Below are positions 9,120 to 18,107 of a stretch of 64,000 nt of DNA, one piece after another. Below the pieces are notes generated by a model. That model did not search any database. It was not told where the DNA came from and saw only the letters and a program-made list of their open reading frames with translations. Within the stretch, counting starts at the first letter, position 1, and each line of letters starts with the position of its first letter. Source of the DNA: Burkholderia stagnalis (GTDB lineage Bacteria > Pseudomonadota > Gammaproteobacteria > Burkholderiales > Burkholderiaceae); the NCBI RefSeq assembly GCF_902830275.1, contig NZ_CADESW010000005.1:124001-188000 (forward strand), given 5' to 3'. The translations under genes were made by a program, and so were the position numbers.

Positions 9120-10166
9120 TTACCGCTCGACCTGCCGGTTCCAGCGCGCATCCCACTGCGCGCGGCGCGCATTGATCGCGGTCCAGTCGACGACCGTCGC
9201 CTTGCGCACGAGTTCGTCGACGTTGCCGAGGCTGCGCTGCATCGATGCCGGCATGGTCGCCAGCCGGTTGGTCGGAATCTGCTTGCCGGCCTCGGCGGCC
9301 TTGGTCTGCGCGGGCGCCGACAGCAGGAACTGCGCGAGCTTCTGCGCGAGCTGCGGATCGGGGTTGTTGGCGACGACGCACAGGTCGACGAGCAACAGCA
9401 CCGGCCCTTCCTTCGGATTCGCATAGGCGACCGGAATGCCCTTGTCCTGCAGGTCGCCGACCGCGGTCGGCGTCAGCGGGAACAGCCCGGCTTCGCCCGT
9501 CTGCACCATCTCGGAGATCTTCGCCGAGTTGGGGATGTATTCGATGACGTTCGGCCCGACCGTGCTCGCCCACTTGCCGAAGGCCGGCTCGACGTTCTGC
9601 TCGTTGCCGCCGAGCAGGCGGTTGATCGCGAGGAAGCCGTGCAGCCCGAACGTGCTGCTCGACGCGGACTGGAACACCACCTTGCCCTTGTATTTCGGAT
9701 CCGCGAAATCCATCCACGACGTCGGCGGCGCCCAGCCTTTCTCCGCGAACAGCTTCTTGTTGTAGGCGATGCCCGTCATGCCGAGCTGCACGCCCGCGCC
9801 GATGTCGTCCTTCATCCGCGCGAACGGGTACAGCTCCTTCAGCACCGGCGAATCGTCGAGCTTCTGGCATACGCCGAGGCTGGCCGCGCGCGTCATCACG
9901 CCGTCGTCGAGCAGCGCGACGTGGATCTGCGGCTTGTTGCGATTCGCAAGCAGCTTCGCGAGCACGTCCGACGACGTGCCGGGCACGATCACCACCTTCA
10001 CGTTGTTCGCCTTCTCGAAATCGGGCAGCACCTGGCTCGTGTAGGCCTTTTCCATCGGGCCGCCGTTCATGCCGACGTAGATCGTCTTCGTTTGCGCGAA
10101 TGCGGGGGAACATGCGCCCGCGAAGCACAGTGCGGCGGCCGCCGCGATCGTTCCGAACAGTTTCAT
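9120..10166 (-). CDS. ABC transporter substrate-binding protein (PotD/opine type)
   Basis: A 348-residue extracellular solute-binding protein. The first 24 residues form a signal peptide ending AFAQ. It resembles the iron/polyamine/opine binding group: TIYVGMNGGPMEKAYTSQV at the N-terminus and GMTGIAYNKKLFAEKGW in the middle, the latter typical of spermidine/putrescine binders. Its ATG overlaps the stop of the upstream oxidase gene (ATGA), and a GAGGAG site sits in that gene's end. It is the last gene of the transporter-dehydrogenase operon and delivers the amine or amino-acid substrate to the two permeases at 13111-14855. Confidence 0.88.
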   Translation of the reverse strand: MKLFGTIAAAAALCFAGACSPAFAQTKTIYVGMNGGPMEKAYTSQVLPDFEKANNVKVVIVPGTSSDVLAKLLANRNKPQIHVALLDDGVMTRAASLGVCQKLDDSPVLKELYPFARMKDDIGAGVQLGMTGIAYNKKLFAEKGWAPPTSWMDFADPKYKGKVVFQSASSSTFGLHGFLAINRLLGGNEQNVEPAFGKWASTVGPNVIEYIPNSAKISEMVQTGEAGLFPLTPTAVGDLQDKGIPVAYANPKEGPVLLLVDLCVVANNPDPQLAQKLAQFLLSAPAQTKAAEAGKQIPTNRLATMPASMQRSLGNVDELVRKATVVDWTAINARRAQWDARWNRQVER

Positions 10167-11314
10167 CTTTGAGTCTCCTCGTGAGGGTGTTGGTCAGACG
10201 GGGCAGCCTGCGACGCGAAGCGGTCGACCGCGAACGCGTCGAGCGGGGTGATGGTCTCGCCGGCCGTGACGAGATCGGCGAGCACGTCGCCGACGCCCGG
10301 CGCGAGCAGGAAGCCCCCGCCGGAGAAGCCGAAGGCATGCAGGAGGCGCGGCGTCGTACGGCTCGCGCCGATGATCGGGTTGTGATCGGGGGTGCAGCCT
10401 TCGACGCCGCTCCAGGTGCGGATCACGAGCGCATCGCGCAGCGCGGGCAGCAGCGCGCACGCGTCGCGCATCACCGTGCGCGTGGTGTCGACGGACGGCT
10501 GGCCGAACTCGCCGTCGCCGTGCCCGCGCCCGCCGCCGATCACGCAGTTGCCGCGCGCGACCTGCCGTGCATAGACCCCGCCGCCATAGACGCCGAGGTT
10601 GTGCACGATGAACGGCGGCAGCGGCTCGGTCACCCACATGTTCGGGTAGATCGGCTGCATCGGCACCGCTTCGTCGAAACGGTCGGCGATCGTGTTCGCC
10701 CACGCGCCCGCCGCGTTGATCAGCCAGGTCGCGCGGGTTTCGCGGCCGGCGGCGCGCAGCCGGAAGTGCACGCCGTCGTGATGCACGTCGTCGACCGGCG
10801 TGTGCTCGAACACGTCCGCGCCCGCCGCGCGGGCCGCGCGCGCAAATGCCGGCGACACGAGGCGCGGATTCGCATGGCCGTCGGTCGCGCACAGCGAGCC
10901 GCCGCGCGCCGCGCGGCCGAGCCAGGGATAGCGGCGGCGAAACGCGTCGCCCGTGATCATCTGCAGCGGCAGGCCGTGTTCGCCGGCGAGCACGGCATAC
11001 GCGTCGAGCGCGTCGAGATCGGCGTCGCTGCGCGCGAGCCGCAGGTGGCCCGACAGCACGAACTCGCCGTCGATGCCGATCAGCTCGGGCAGGCGATCCC
11101 AGATGCGCCGTGCGCGCAGCGCGAGCGGCAGCTGCTCGGCGGGGCGCCCCTGGCAGCGCACGCCGCCGTAGTTCACGCCGCTCGCCTGCGCGCCGCAGTC
11201 GCGACGCTCGAACAGGCCGACCGACAGGCCGCGCTTCGCCAGCGCCAGCGCCGCCGACGCGCCGACCAGGCCGCCGCCGACGATTGCGACGTCGTAATGC
11301 GTACGGTCATTCAT
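10163..11314 (-). CDS. FAD-dependent oxidoreductase, DAO family (dehydrogenase beta subunit, HcnC/OoxB-like)
   Basis: A 383-residue flavoprotein. The ADP-binding GGGLVGAS motif lies at residues 10-20, and the glycine-oxidase/sarcosine-oxidase fold is supported by NYGGVRCQGR and the C-terminal HAFGFSGGGFLLAPGVG. Together with the next two genes it makes the three-part set of FAD-DAO, FAD-BFD and small [2Fe-2S] subunits known from hydrogen cyanide synthase, opine oxidase and hydroxyproline dehydrogenases. It would carry out the oxidative deamination or dealkylation, passing electrons to its partners. The start at 11314 overlaps the preceding gene by eight bases. Confidence 0.9.
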   Translation of the reverse strand: MNDRTHYDVAIVGGGLVGASAALALAKRGLSVGLFERRDCGAQASGVNYGGVRCQGRPAEQLPLALRARRIWDRLPELIGIDGEFVLSGHLRLARSDADLDALDAYAVLAGEHGLPLQMITGDAFRRRYPWLGRAARGGSLCATDGHANPRLVSPAFARAARAAGADVFEHTPVDDVHHDGVHFRLRAAGRETRATWLINAAGAWANTIADRFDEAVPMQPIYPNMWVTEPLPPFIVHNLGVYGGGVYARQVARGNCVIGGGRGHGDGEFGQPSVDTTRTVMRDACALLPALRDALVIRTWSGVEGCTPDHNPIIGASRTTPRLLHAFGFSGGGFLLAPGVGDVLADLVTAGETITPLDAFAVDRFASQAAPSDQHPHEETQR

Positions 11315-12740
11315 CGCGCGCCTCGTCGGGAATGGCCGCGACGTCGTCGCCGGCGAGCGTGGCGGCGATCGGGAACGGCTTGACGGGCGGCTGCGCGCGC
11401 AGCCGCCCGACGTCGGCGAGCGGTCTGCCGGTTTCCGCGGCGAGCACGCGCGCTGCCGCATCGCCGCACATGCGGCCTTGGCAGCGGCCCATGCCGACGC
11501 GCGTCAATGCCTTCAGCCGGTTGATCTCGTGCGCTTGCCCGCCGCGGATGCAGCGGCGCAAGGCGCCGGCGTCGACTTCCTCGCAGCGGCACACGATCGT
11601 GTCGTCCGGGCAGTGCATCGCGTCGAGCGCGGGCGGCGCGAATGCGGCTTCGAGGCCGGCACGGAACGTGCCGACGCGCGCGAGCGTGCGTTCGAGGGCG
11701 CGCGCGTCGGGCTTCCCGCCGGGCGGGGGTGCGGCGATGCCGGCATCCTCGAGCAACGCGAGCGCCGCACGCCGGCCCGACGCTTCGGCCGCATCGGCGC
11801 CTGCGATACCCGCGCCGTCGCCCGCGACGTACAGCCCATCCACCGACGTGCGGCCGGCCGCGTCGCGCTCGGGCAGCCACGCGCGATTGAGCGGATCGAA
11901 GCGGAACCGGCAGCCCGCGAGATCGGCGAGCTGCGTTTCGGAACGCAGGCCGAAGCCGAGGCCGAGCGCGTCGCAATCGATCAGGCGCGACCTCGCGCGA
12001 TCGCCCGCGCCGCGCCATGCAAGCCCGGTCACATGCCGGTCGCCAAGCACGCGTTCGAGCGTGACGCCGGTTTCGACCGCAATGCCGTGGGCACGCAGCC
12101 AGCCGACGTAATAGAGCCCCTTCGCGAAGGTCGATGGGGCGCGCAGCAGCTGCGGCACGGCCGCCGCCTGCTGTCGCCACGGGCTCGTGTCGAGCACCGC
12201 GACGACGCGCGCGCCGGCCTTCGCATACTGATACGCGGCCAGATAGAGCAACGGGCCCGTGCCCGCGAACACCACGCGTTGCCCGATCGCGCAGCCCTGC
12301 GCCTTCAGCGCGACCTGTGCGCCGCCGAGCGAGTACACGCCCGCGAGCGTCCAGCCGGGCACCGGCAGCAGGCGATCGGTCGCGCCGCTCGCGACGATCA
12401 GATGCGAGAACGGCACTGCGACTTCGCGGCCGTCCTGCAGCGTGTCGAGCCGGCCGGCGCCGCATGCCCACGCGAGCGTGTCCGGGCGATAGTCGAGCTG
12501 CGGCAGCAGCGCGGCCATCGTCCGATGCAGCGCATCCGCCTTGCCGGCTTCGAAGCCGTAGAGCGTCGACTTCGAGCGCGTGAACGCGCGATCGGCGGGC
12601 GGCTGCCGGTAGATCTGGCCGCCCCAGCGCGCGTTCTCGTCGATCACGACCGGCCGCAGCCCCGCATCGACGAGCGCCTCGGCCGCGCGCACGCCGGCCG
12701 GGCCCGCGCCGACGATCACCGGTTGCAGGGGCCGGGTCAT
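11307..12740 (-). CDS. FAD/NAD(P)-dependent oxidoreductase with BFD-like [2Fe-2S] domain (alpha subunit, HcnB/OoxA-like)
   Basis: A 477-residue protein. The N-terminal dinucleotide fold has VGAGPAGVRAAEAL, a second glycine motif GTGPLLYLAA, and VDGLYVAGDGAGIAGA near residue 320. The last 90 residues hold a bacterioferritin-associated-ferredoxin-like domain, with cysteines in CRCEE and GMGRCQGRMCG. This is the arrangement of the alpha subunit of heterotrimeric opine or D-hydroxyproline dehydrogenases, where it relays electrons from the DAO-type subunit toward the respiratory chain. It overlaps its neighbours on both sides (ATGA upstream, eight bases downstream), indicating tight stoichiometry. 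Confidence 0.9.
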   Translation of the reverse strand: MTRPLQPVIVGAGPAGVRAAEALVDAGLRPVVIDENARWGGQIYRQPPADRAFTRSKSTLYGFEAGKADALHRTMAALLPQLDYRPDTLAWACGAGRLDTLQDGREVAVPFSHLIVASGATDRLLPVPGWTLAGVYSLGGAQVALKAQGCAIGQRVVFAGTGPLLYLAAYQYAKAGARVVAVLDTSPWRQQAAAVPQLLRAPSTFAKGLYYVGWLRAHGIAVETGVTLERVLGDRHVTGLAWRGAGDRARSRLIDCDALGLGFGLRSETQLADLAGCRFRFDPLNRAWLPERDAAGRTSVDGLYVAGDGAGIAGADAAEASGRRAALALLEDAGIAAPPPGGKPDARALERTLARVGTFRAGLEAAFAPPALDAMHCPDDTIVCRCEEVDAGALRRCIRGGQAHEINRLKALTRVGMGRCQGRMCGDAAARVLAAETGRPLADVGRLRAQPPVKPFPIAATLAGDDVAAIPDEARDE

Positions 12741-13111
12741 CGCGCGCCTTCGTCCGATGCGGCCACCGCGCCGGTGACGATGCGCATGCCCGCCGCGATC
12801 GGCGTCGAGCATGCGCGCAGCCGCGCGCCCGCTTCCGTGCGCACCCAGCAGTCCTGGCACGCGCCGATCAGGCAGAAACCCGCGCGCGGCAGGCCGCTGA
12901 ATTCGCTGATGCGCACGCATCGCTGCGCGACGAGGATCGCGGTGAGCACGGTGTCGCCGGCGAGCGCCTGCGCGGGGCTGCCGTCGAGCGTGAAGTTGAC
13001 CGGCGTGCGCTCGCGCTCGGCAACGCGCACGAACTGGGCGCCGCCGGCCGGGCCGTCGTCCGCGGCGGATGAGCGAGAAGGGGAAGCGGAAACAGCAGCG
13101 GAAATCGCCAT
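12737..13111 (-). CDS. (2Fe-2S)-binding protein, gamma subunit of the dehydrogenase
   Basis: A 124-residue ferredoxin-like protein. The cluster-binding cysteines lie in GFCLIGACQDCWV and in the later RACSTP, and the domain opens with VNFTLDGSPAQALAGDTVL. This is the HcnA-like small subunit. An N-terminal tail of about 30 Ala/Ser-rich residues precedes the fold and may be partly disordered. It sits between the permease gene (one-base overlap) and the alpha-subunit gene (four-base overlap), which places transport and oxidation in one transcript. Confidence 0.88.
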   Translation of the reverse strand: MAISAAVSASPSRSSAADDGPAGGAQFVRVAERERTPVNFTLDGSPAQALAGDTVLTAILVAQRCVRISEFSGLPRAGFCLIGACQDCWVRTEAGARLRACSTPIAAGMRIVTGAVAASDEGAR

Positions 13112-13905
13112 CAGTGTTGACCGATCAGGATGCGGTTGAGGCCGTACACGCGATCGAGCAGCAGCATCGCGGCGGCGGTGATGAAAATGACGAGCGCGGA
13201 TACCGACGCCATCATCGGGTCGATCGATTCGGTCGCGTACATGTACATCCGCACCGGCAGCGTGACCGTCTGCGGCGACGTGATGAAGACCGACATCGTC
13301 AGTTCGTCGAAGCTGTTGATGAACGCGAGCAGCCAGCCGCCCGTGATGCCGGGCAGGATCATCGGCAGCGTGATGCGGCGGAACGTCGTCCACGGGGCCG
13401 CGCCGAGCGATGACGCGGCCTGCTCGATGCTCCGGTCGAGCCCGGCGACGGACGCGAGCACGAGCCGCATCACGAACGGCGTGACGACGATCATGTGCGC
13501 GAGCACGAGCCACGCGAACGAGCCCGTTGCGCCGATCATCGCGAAGAAGCGCAGCAGCGCGATGCCGAGCACGAGCCCGGGGATCATCAGCGGCGACAGC
13601 AGCAGGCCGTTTACGAACGCGCGGCCGGGAAACGTCGCGCGGCCGATCGCGAGGCCGGCGGGCAGCGCGATCGCGAGCGACAGCGTCGCCGACGCGAACG
13701 CGAGCTTCACGCTGTTGAGGAACGCGGTGACGAAGTCCGGATAGTCGAGGATCGCGCGGAACCAGCGCAGCGACAGGCCGCGCGTGGGCAGCGTCAGCGT
13801 TTCGTCGGGCGTGAACGCGACGAGCACGACGATCGCGAGCGGCGCGAGCACGAACGCGATCACGAGCGTGTGGAACGCGAGGGCGAAGGGGCCGTTCTTT
13901 CTCAT
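13111..13905 (-). CDS. ABC transporter permease (PotC type)
   Basis: A 264-residue inner-membrane permease with about six hydrophobic segments. The EAA loop region reads SIEQAASSLGAAPWTTFRRI, with the LPMILPG continuation typical of spermidine/putrescine or opine permeases. It pairs with the following gene's product as the second half of the channel. The start overlaps the partner gene's stop (ATGA). Confidence 0.92.
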   Translation of the reverse strand: MRKNGPFALAFHTLVIAFVLAPLAIVVLVAFTPDETLTLPTRGLSLRWFRAILDYPDFVTAFLNSVKLAFASATLSLAIALPAGLAIGRATFPGRAFVNGLLLSPLMIPGLVLGIALLRFFAMIGATGSFAWLVLAHMIVVTPFVMRLVLASVAGLDRSIEQAASSLGAAPWTTFRRITLPMILPGITGGWLLAFINSFDELTMSVFITSPQTVTLPVRMYMYATESIDPMMASVSALVIFITAAAMLLLDRVYGLNRILIGQH

Positions 13906-14855
13906 CGGGATGCGCCTCCGAGGCTGCGTGCGTAGCGGCGTTCGAGCACGCGGTAGTAGGTGAGCATCACGACGAGGTTCGCGACCAGCAGCAGCACCGC
14001 GATCGTCGCGCCGAGCGGCCAGTTCAGCGAGCCGAGGAATTCGTCGTAGACGGTGGTCGCGGCGACCTTCAGCCGGCGCCCGCCGAGCAGGCCCGGAATC
14101 GCGAACGCACTGGCCGAGAGCCCGAACACCATCAGGCTGCCCGACAGGATGCCGGGCACGAGCTGCGGCAGCACGATGCGGCGCAGCGTCGTCGCGGGCG
14201 ACGCGCCTAGCGACAGTGCCGCGTGCTCCGTCTGCGGATCGAGGCGCTGCAATGCGGTCCAGACCGGAATCACCATGAACGGCAGCATCACGTGCACGAG
14301 CGCGATCACGATCGCGAAGGTCGTGTATTCGAGCTTGTAGGGCCCGAGGCCGGCCAGGCCGAGCGCCTGGTTCACGAGGCCGTTCGTGTTCAGCAGCATG
14401 CTCCAGCCGAACGCGCGGACCACGATCGACACGAGCAGCGGCGCGAGGATCGCGAGCAGGAACAGCGAGCGCCACGGGTCGCGCATCCGCGCGAGCACGT
14501 AGGCTTCCGGCGTGCCGATCGCGACGCAGATCACGGTGGTCAGCGCGGCGATGCCGAACGTGCGCGCGAAGATCGTGTGGAAGTACGACGAACCGAGCAC
14601 GTCGACATAGTTGCCGAACTGGAACGCCGCGATCGGGCCGGTGGCGGGATCGAAGCGGTAGAACGTGAGCACCAGCGTCATCGCGAGCGGCACGAGCACG
14701 AGCGCGGCGAACAGCGCGAACGCGGGCGCGCACAACAGCCACATCGGCGCATGCGCGGACCACGTCGCGCGCAGCGACGGGCGCGATGCGGCGCGCGGCG
14801 CGGCGAGCGCGGGCGCGATGCCTTCAGGCGGGAGCGAGCGGGGGGATTGAGACAT
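13902..14855 (-). CDS. ABC transporter permease (PotB type)
   Basis: A 317-residue permease. After a polar leader of about 35 residues come six hydrophobic segments; the EAA loop is QTEHAALSLGASPATTLRRI, followed by LPQLVPGI. It forms a heterodimeric channel with the PotC-type permease. Its ATG lies directly after the ATPase stop with no gap, so the order ATPase, permease B, permease C is translated together. Confidence 0.92.
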   Translation of the reverse strand: MSQSPRSLPPEGIAPALAAPRAASRPSLRATWSAHAPMWLLCAPAFALFAALVLVPLAMTLVLTFYRFDPATGPIAAFQFGNYVDVLGSSYFHTIFARTFGIAALTTVICVAIGTPEAYVLARMRDPWRSLFLLAILAPLLVSIVVRAFGWSMLLNTNGLVNQALGLAGLGPYKLEYTTFAIVIALVHVMLPFMVIPVWTALQRLDPQTEHAALSLGASPATTLRRIVLPQLVPGILSGSLMVFGLSASAFAIPGLLGGRRLKVAATTVYDEFLGSLNWPLGATIAVLLLVANLVVMLTYYRVLERRYARSLGGASR

Positions 14856-15938
14856 TCAGGCCTCCACCCGCATCACGCGCACCGCGTCGCTGTGCCAGTC
14901 GACGCCGACCGGCGCGCCTTCCGCGAGCGGCTCCGCGCCTTCGTTCTGGCAGCACACGAGCACTTCGCCGAGCGCGCTGTCGACGCGGTACAGCCACTGG
15001 CTGCCGAGGAAGAAGCGGCTCGTGACGGTCGCGGCGAGGCGGCCGGCGCCGGGCGCGCACAGGCGCAGCTTCTCCGGGCGGATGCACAGCGACACGCGCT
15101 CGCCGATCCGCACGTCGCGTTCGCGCGGCGGCAGGTGCGCGGTGCGGCCGGTTTCGGCGAGATCGTGGCCGAGGTCGATGCGGATCGCGTCGCCGTCATG
15201 CGCGACGACCGTGCCGGGCAGCAGGTTCGCCTTGCCGATGAACTGCGACACGAAATGGTTCTCCGGGCGCTCGTATGCGTGATACGGCGTGTCGATCTGC
15301 GTGATGCGGCCCGCTTCCATCACGACGACGCGATCGCTGATCGACAGCGCTTCCGACTGGTCGTGCGTGACCATGATCGTCGTCGTGCCGATCTTGCGCT
15401 GGATCGCGCGCAATTCGAACTGCATGTCCTCGCGCAGCTTCGCGTCGAGGTTCGACATGGGCTCGTCGAGCAGCAGCACCGGCGGTTCGATCACGACCGC
15501 GCGCGCGATCGCGACGCGCTGCCGCTGCCCGCCGGACAGCTCGCGCGGAAAGCGGTGCGCGAGCGCGTCGAGGCGCACGAGCGACAGCGCCGCGCGAATG
15601 CGCTCCGCGCGTTCGGCCTTGTCGACGCCGCGCATGTCGAGACCGAAGCCGACGTTTTCCGCGACGCTCATGTGCGGGAACAGCGCATAGCTCTGGAACA
15701 CGATGCCGAGCCCGCGGCGGTTCGGTTTCGTCCGCGTGATGTCCCGCCCGTCGAGTGCGATGCGGCCGCGCGTGACGTCGACGAAGCCGGCGATCATCTG
15801 CAGCGTCGTGGTCTTGCCGCAGCCCGACGGCCCGAGCAGCGATACGAACTCGCCCTTTTCGACTGACAAATTGACGTCCGCGACGGCGACCAGGTCGCCG
15901 AACGATTTCGTCAGATCCGTAAGCGTGAGAAAAGACAT
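14856..15938 (-). CDS. ABC transporter ATP-binding protein (PotA type)
   Basis: A 360-residue ATPase. Walker A is GPSGCGKTT, the signature LSGGQRQR, Walker B PVLLLDEPMSNLD and the switch MVTHDQSEA. The last 120 residues form a TOBE regulatory domain, with IRPEKLRL. It energises the PotBC-type permeases. It is the first gene of the minus-strand operon and is divergent from the IclR regulator, which probably controls it. The start at 15938 is chosen because the conserved FLTLTDLTKSFG begins there. Confidence 0.92.
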   Translation of the reverse strand: MSFLTLTDLTKSFGDLVAVADVNLSVEKGEFVSLLGPSGCGKTTTLQMIAGFVDVTRGRIALDGRDITRTKPNRRGLGIVFQSYALFPHMSVAENVGFGLDMRGVDKAERAERIRAALSLVRLDALAHRFPRELSGGQRQRVAIARAVVIEPPVLLLDEPMSNLDAKLREDMQFELRAIQRKIGTTTIMVTHDQSEALSISDRVVVMEAGRITQIDTPYHAYERPENHFVSQFIGKANLLPGTVVAHDGDAIRIDLGHDLAETGRTAHLPPRERDVRIGERVSLCIRPEKLRLCAPGAGRLAATVTSRFFLGSQWLYRVDSALGEVLVCCQNEGAEPLAEGAPVGVDWHSDAVRVMRVEA

Positions 15939-16056
15939 GGTTGGCCTTCCGGTGGTGCGCACCGCCGGATGGGTGCGTCATTGAGGCGGACTCTAGCCAG
16001 CCATAATCGGGAGCGTCAATTTCAAGTTCTGCTGGCCGGGATGAATTTCGAAAAAA

Positions 16057-16105
16057 TTCCGGTGAACGGAACATATCGTGCCCGCTGCGTGAATTCGTTC
16101 CGGAA
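16057..16105. promoter_or_regulatory. candidate IclR operator dyads
   Basis: TTCCG at 16057-16061 and CGGAA at 16067-16071 form a five-base-spaced dyad. A second palindrome, TTCCGGAA, lies at 16098-16105. Both fall in the 296-base gap between the transporter operon (minus) and the IclR gene (plus). IclR-family operators are often TTCC/GGAA dyads of this kind, so these are likely binding sites (inference). Confidence 0.45.
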
Positions 16106-16234
16106 AGCGAAGCACGCGATACCCTCGAAATGCACGCGTCAATCCCGTGTACGCCCGGATGCACGGGGATTTTCGGCGGGGCAATAATCGGAGCAATCGT
16201 ATTCCGCTCAATGAAATCGTCGAGGAGATCCCGC

Positions 16235-17116
16235 ATGCCCAACACCCCGTCGCCCCGAAGGCCGGCGGTCGTTGCACCGGCCGGCGAACCGGCGGACGCG
16301 CCCGGCAGCGGGATGCTGCAGCGCGCGTTCGCGATCCTGCGCGCGCTGGCGGGCATGCAGCAGGACGGCGTGCGCGTCACGCATCTGGCGAAGGCCGTCG
16401 GCCTCACGCAGGGCACCGCGCATCGCATCCTGCAGTCGCTGATCGCGGAAGGGATGGTCGAGCAGGACGAGCAGACGAAGCTGTACCGGTTGAGCGTCGA
16501 CTTCTTCGCGCTCGCCGCGCAGGCCGGCAACCCGAGCAGCATGCGCACGCTGTGCCGTCCCGCGTTGCTGAGGCTGTGCGCGAGCCTCGGCGAGACGATC
16601 TTCCTGCTCGTGAAGAGCGGCTTCGACGCGGTCTGCCTCGATCTGTGCGAAGGGCCGTTTCCGATCCGTTCGTTTACCGGCGATATCGGCGGGCGGGTTG
16701 CGCTCGGGGTCGGGCAGGGCAGCCTCGCGATTCTCGCGTTCCTGCCGGATGCGGAGCGCGAGGAGGTGATCCGCTTCAACGTGCCGCGCATCCGCGGCTA
16801 CGGCGTGCTCGACGAGGTGTACCTGCGCACCGAGATCGAGCGCGTGCGGCAGCTTGGCCACGCGGGCCGCAACAGCGGCGTGCTCGACGGCATGGCGGGC
16901 GTCGCGGTGCCGATTCTCGATCGCACGGGTTACCCGGTCGGCGCGCTGAGCGTCGGCACGCTCGCGTCGCGGCTCGGCGACGACCGGTTGCCGATGGTGG
17001 TCGAACTGCTGCGGCGGCAGGCCGATGCGATCGGGCCGCGCACCAACCCGTTCGACGCCACGCTGCGTCGTCCGCTGCACGGGTTGGCGGGGGCGGTGGG
17101 GCAGGCGGTGGTGTGA
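16235..17116 (+). CDS. IclR family transcriptional regulator
   Basis: A 293-residue regulator. The N-terminal winged helix reads LQRAFAILRALAG, then VTHLAKAVGLTQGTAHRIL, and the effector domain follows from about residue 110, with LGVGQGSLAILAF and AGVAVPILDRTGYPVGALSV. The ATG at 16235 has GAGGAG seven bases ahead; upstream in-frame ATGs exist but lack such a site. It is divergent from the PotA-type ATPase gene and should regulate the transporter-dehydrogenase operon in response to its substrate. Confidence 0.9.
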   Translation: MPNTPSPRRPAVVAPAGEPADAPGSGMLQRAFAILRALAGMQQDGVRVTHLAKAVGLTQGTAHRILQSLIAEGMVEQDEQTKLYRLSVDFFALAAQAGNPSSMRTLCRPALLRLCASLGETIFLLVKSGFDAVCLDLCEGPFPIRSFTGDIGGRVALGVGQGSLAILAFLPDAEREEVIRFNVPRIRGYGVLDEVYLRTEIERVRQLGHAGRNSGVLDGMAGVAVPILDRTGYPVGALSVGTLASRLGDDRLPMVVELLRRQADAIGPRTNPFDATLRRPLHGLAGAVGQAVV

Positions 17117-17295
17117 CGGGCGGTGCGGATGCGCAGACGTGCGCGCCGACGGATCGTCCCAAACACGGGTGCGCCCGGAAAATTATCCGATGCAAATGGT
17201 CGCCCGGCACCTTAATATGCGTGTGCAAATCGGCATGTGCGCGTGTATCGAGGGTGATCCGAATTGAACCAACGACTTTTGTCTTGCGAGATGCC

Positions 17296-18015
17296 GTGAG
17301 AATCGCCGTACTGGAAGATGATCCGGCCCAGTGCGCTTTCGTCAGTCAAATCCTGACGGCGGCGGGGCATACGTGCCGCACCTTCAGCGACGGCAACGCA
17401 TTCACGAAGCACCTGAAACGCGAAACGTTCGACCTGCTGGTGCTCGACTGGGCGGTGCCCGGTGTGTCCGGCGAGGACGTGCTGAAGTGGGTGCGCGCCA
17501 ATCAGACCGAGCACAGCCTGCCGATCATCTTCATGACGATCCGCGACGACGAGGCGGGCATTGCGCGGATTCTCGATGCGGGCGCGGACGATTATGTCGT
17601 CAAGCCGGTGTCCGGTCCGGTGCTGCTCGCGCGCATCGGCTCGTTGCTGCGCCGCGCCTATTCGTTCAACGCCGAGGCGGCGGTGCGCGAGTTCGGCCAG
17701 TATCGCTTCGACGTGAACGCGAAGCAGGCCTGCGTCGACGGCAAGCCGGTGAATCTCACGATGAAGGAATTCGAGCTCGCGTTGTTGCTGTTCCTGCACC
17801 TCGACCGGCCGCTGTCGCGTGCGCACATCGTCGACCGGATATGGAAGCAGGCGGCCGACATCCCGTCACGCACGATGGATACGCACATGTCGACGCTGCG
17901 CACGAAGCTCGGCTTGCGGCCGGGGAGCGGTTATCGCCTGACGCCGATCTATGGTTACGGTTACAGGCTCGAACGGGATGAACGGGACGAACGGCAGGAG
18001 GCGGCGAAGTCGTAA
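17296..18015 (+). CDS. OmpR/PhoB-type response regulator (orphan)
   Basis: A 239-residue protein that starts at a GTG, placing RIAVLEDDPAQ right at the N-terminus. The receiver domain has acidic residues at 7-9, the phosphorylation site Asp51 (LVLDWAVPG), Thr in FMTIRDD and Lys in VVKPV. The C-terminal winged helix covers roughly 135-230, with LTMKEFELALLLF and SGYRLTPIYGYGYRL. No sensor kinase lies next to it, so its partner is encoded elsewhere. The tail ends in a charged ERDERDERQE stretch. It resembles a family of Burkholderia orphan regulators with atypical partners (inference). Confidence 0.9.
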   Translation: MRIAVLEDDPAQCAFVSQILTAAGHTCRTFSDGNAFTKHLKRETFDLLVLDWAVPGVSGEDVLKWVRANQTEHSLPIIFMTIRDDEAGIARILDAGADDYVVKPVSGPVLLARIGSLLRRAYSFNAEAAVREFGQYRFDVNAKQACVDGKPVNLTMKEFELALLLFLHLDRPLSRAHIVDRIWKQAADIPSRTMDTHMSTLRTKLGLRPGSGYRLTPIYGYGYRLERDERDERQEAAKS

Positions 18016-18107
18016 GCGTCGTCGTTGCGCCTGCTGCGCACGCTCCTTTTTAGCGCTGTAAGCGATGGGGCGCGACGCCGCGTCGCGCCCAGGCGGGATG
18101 CCGGACC

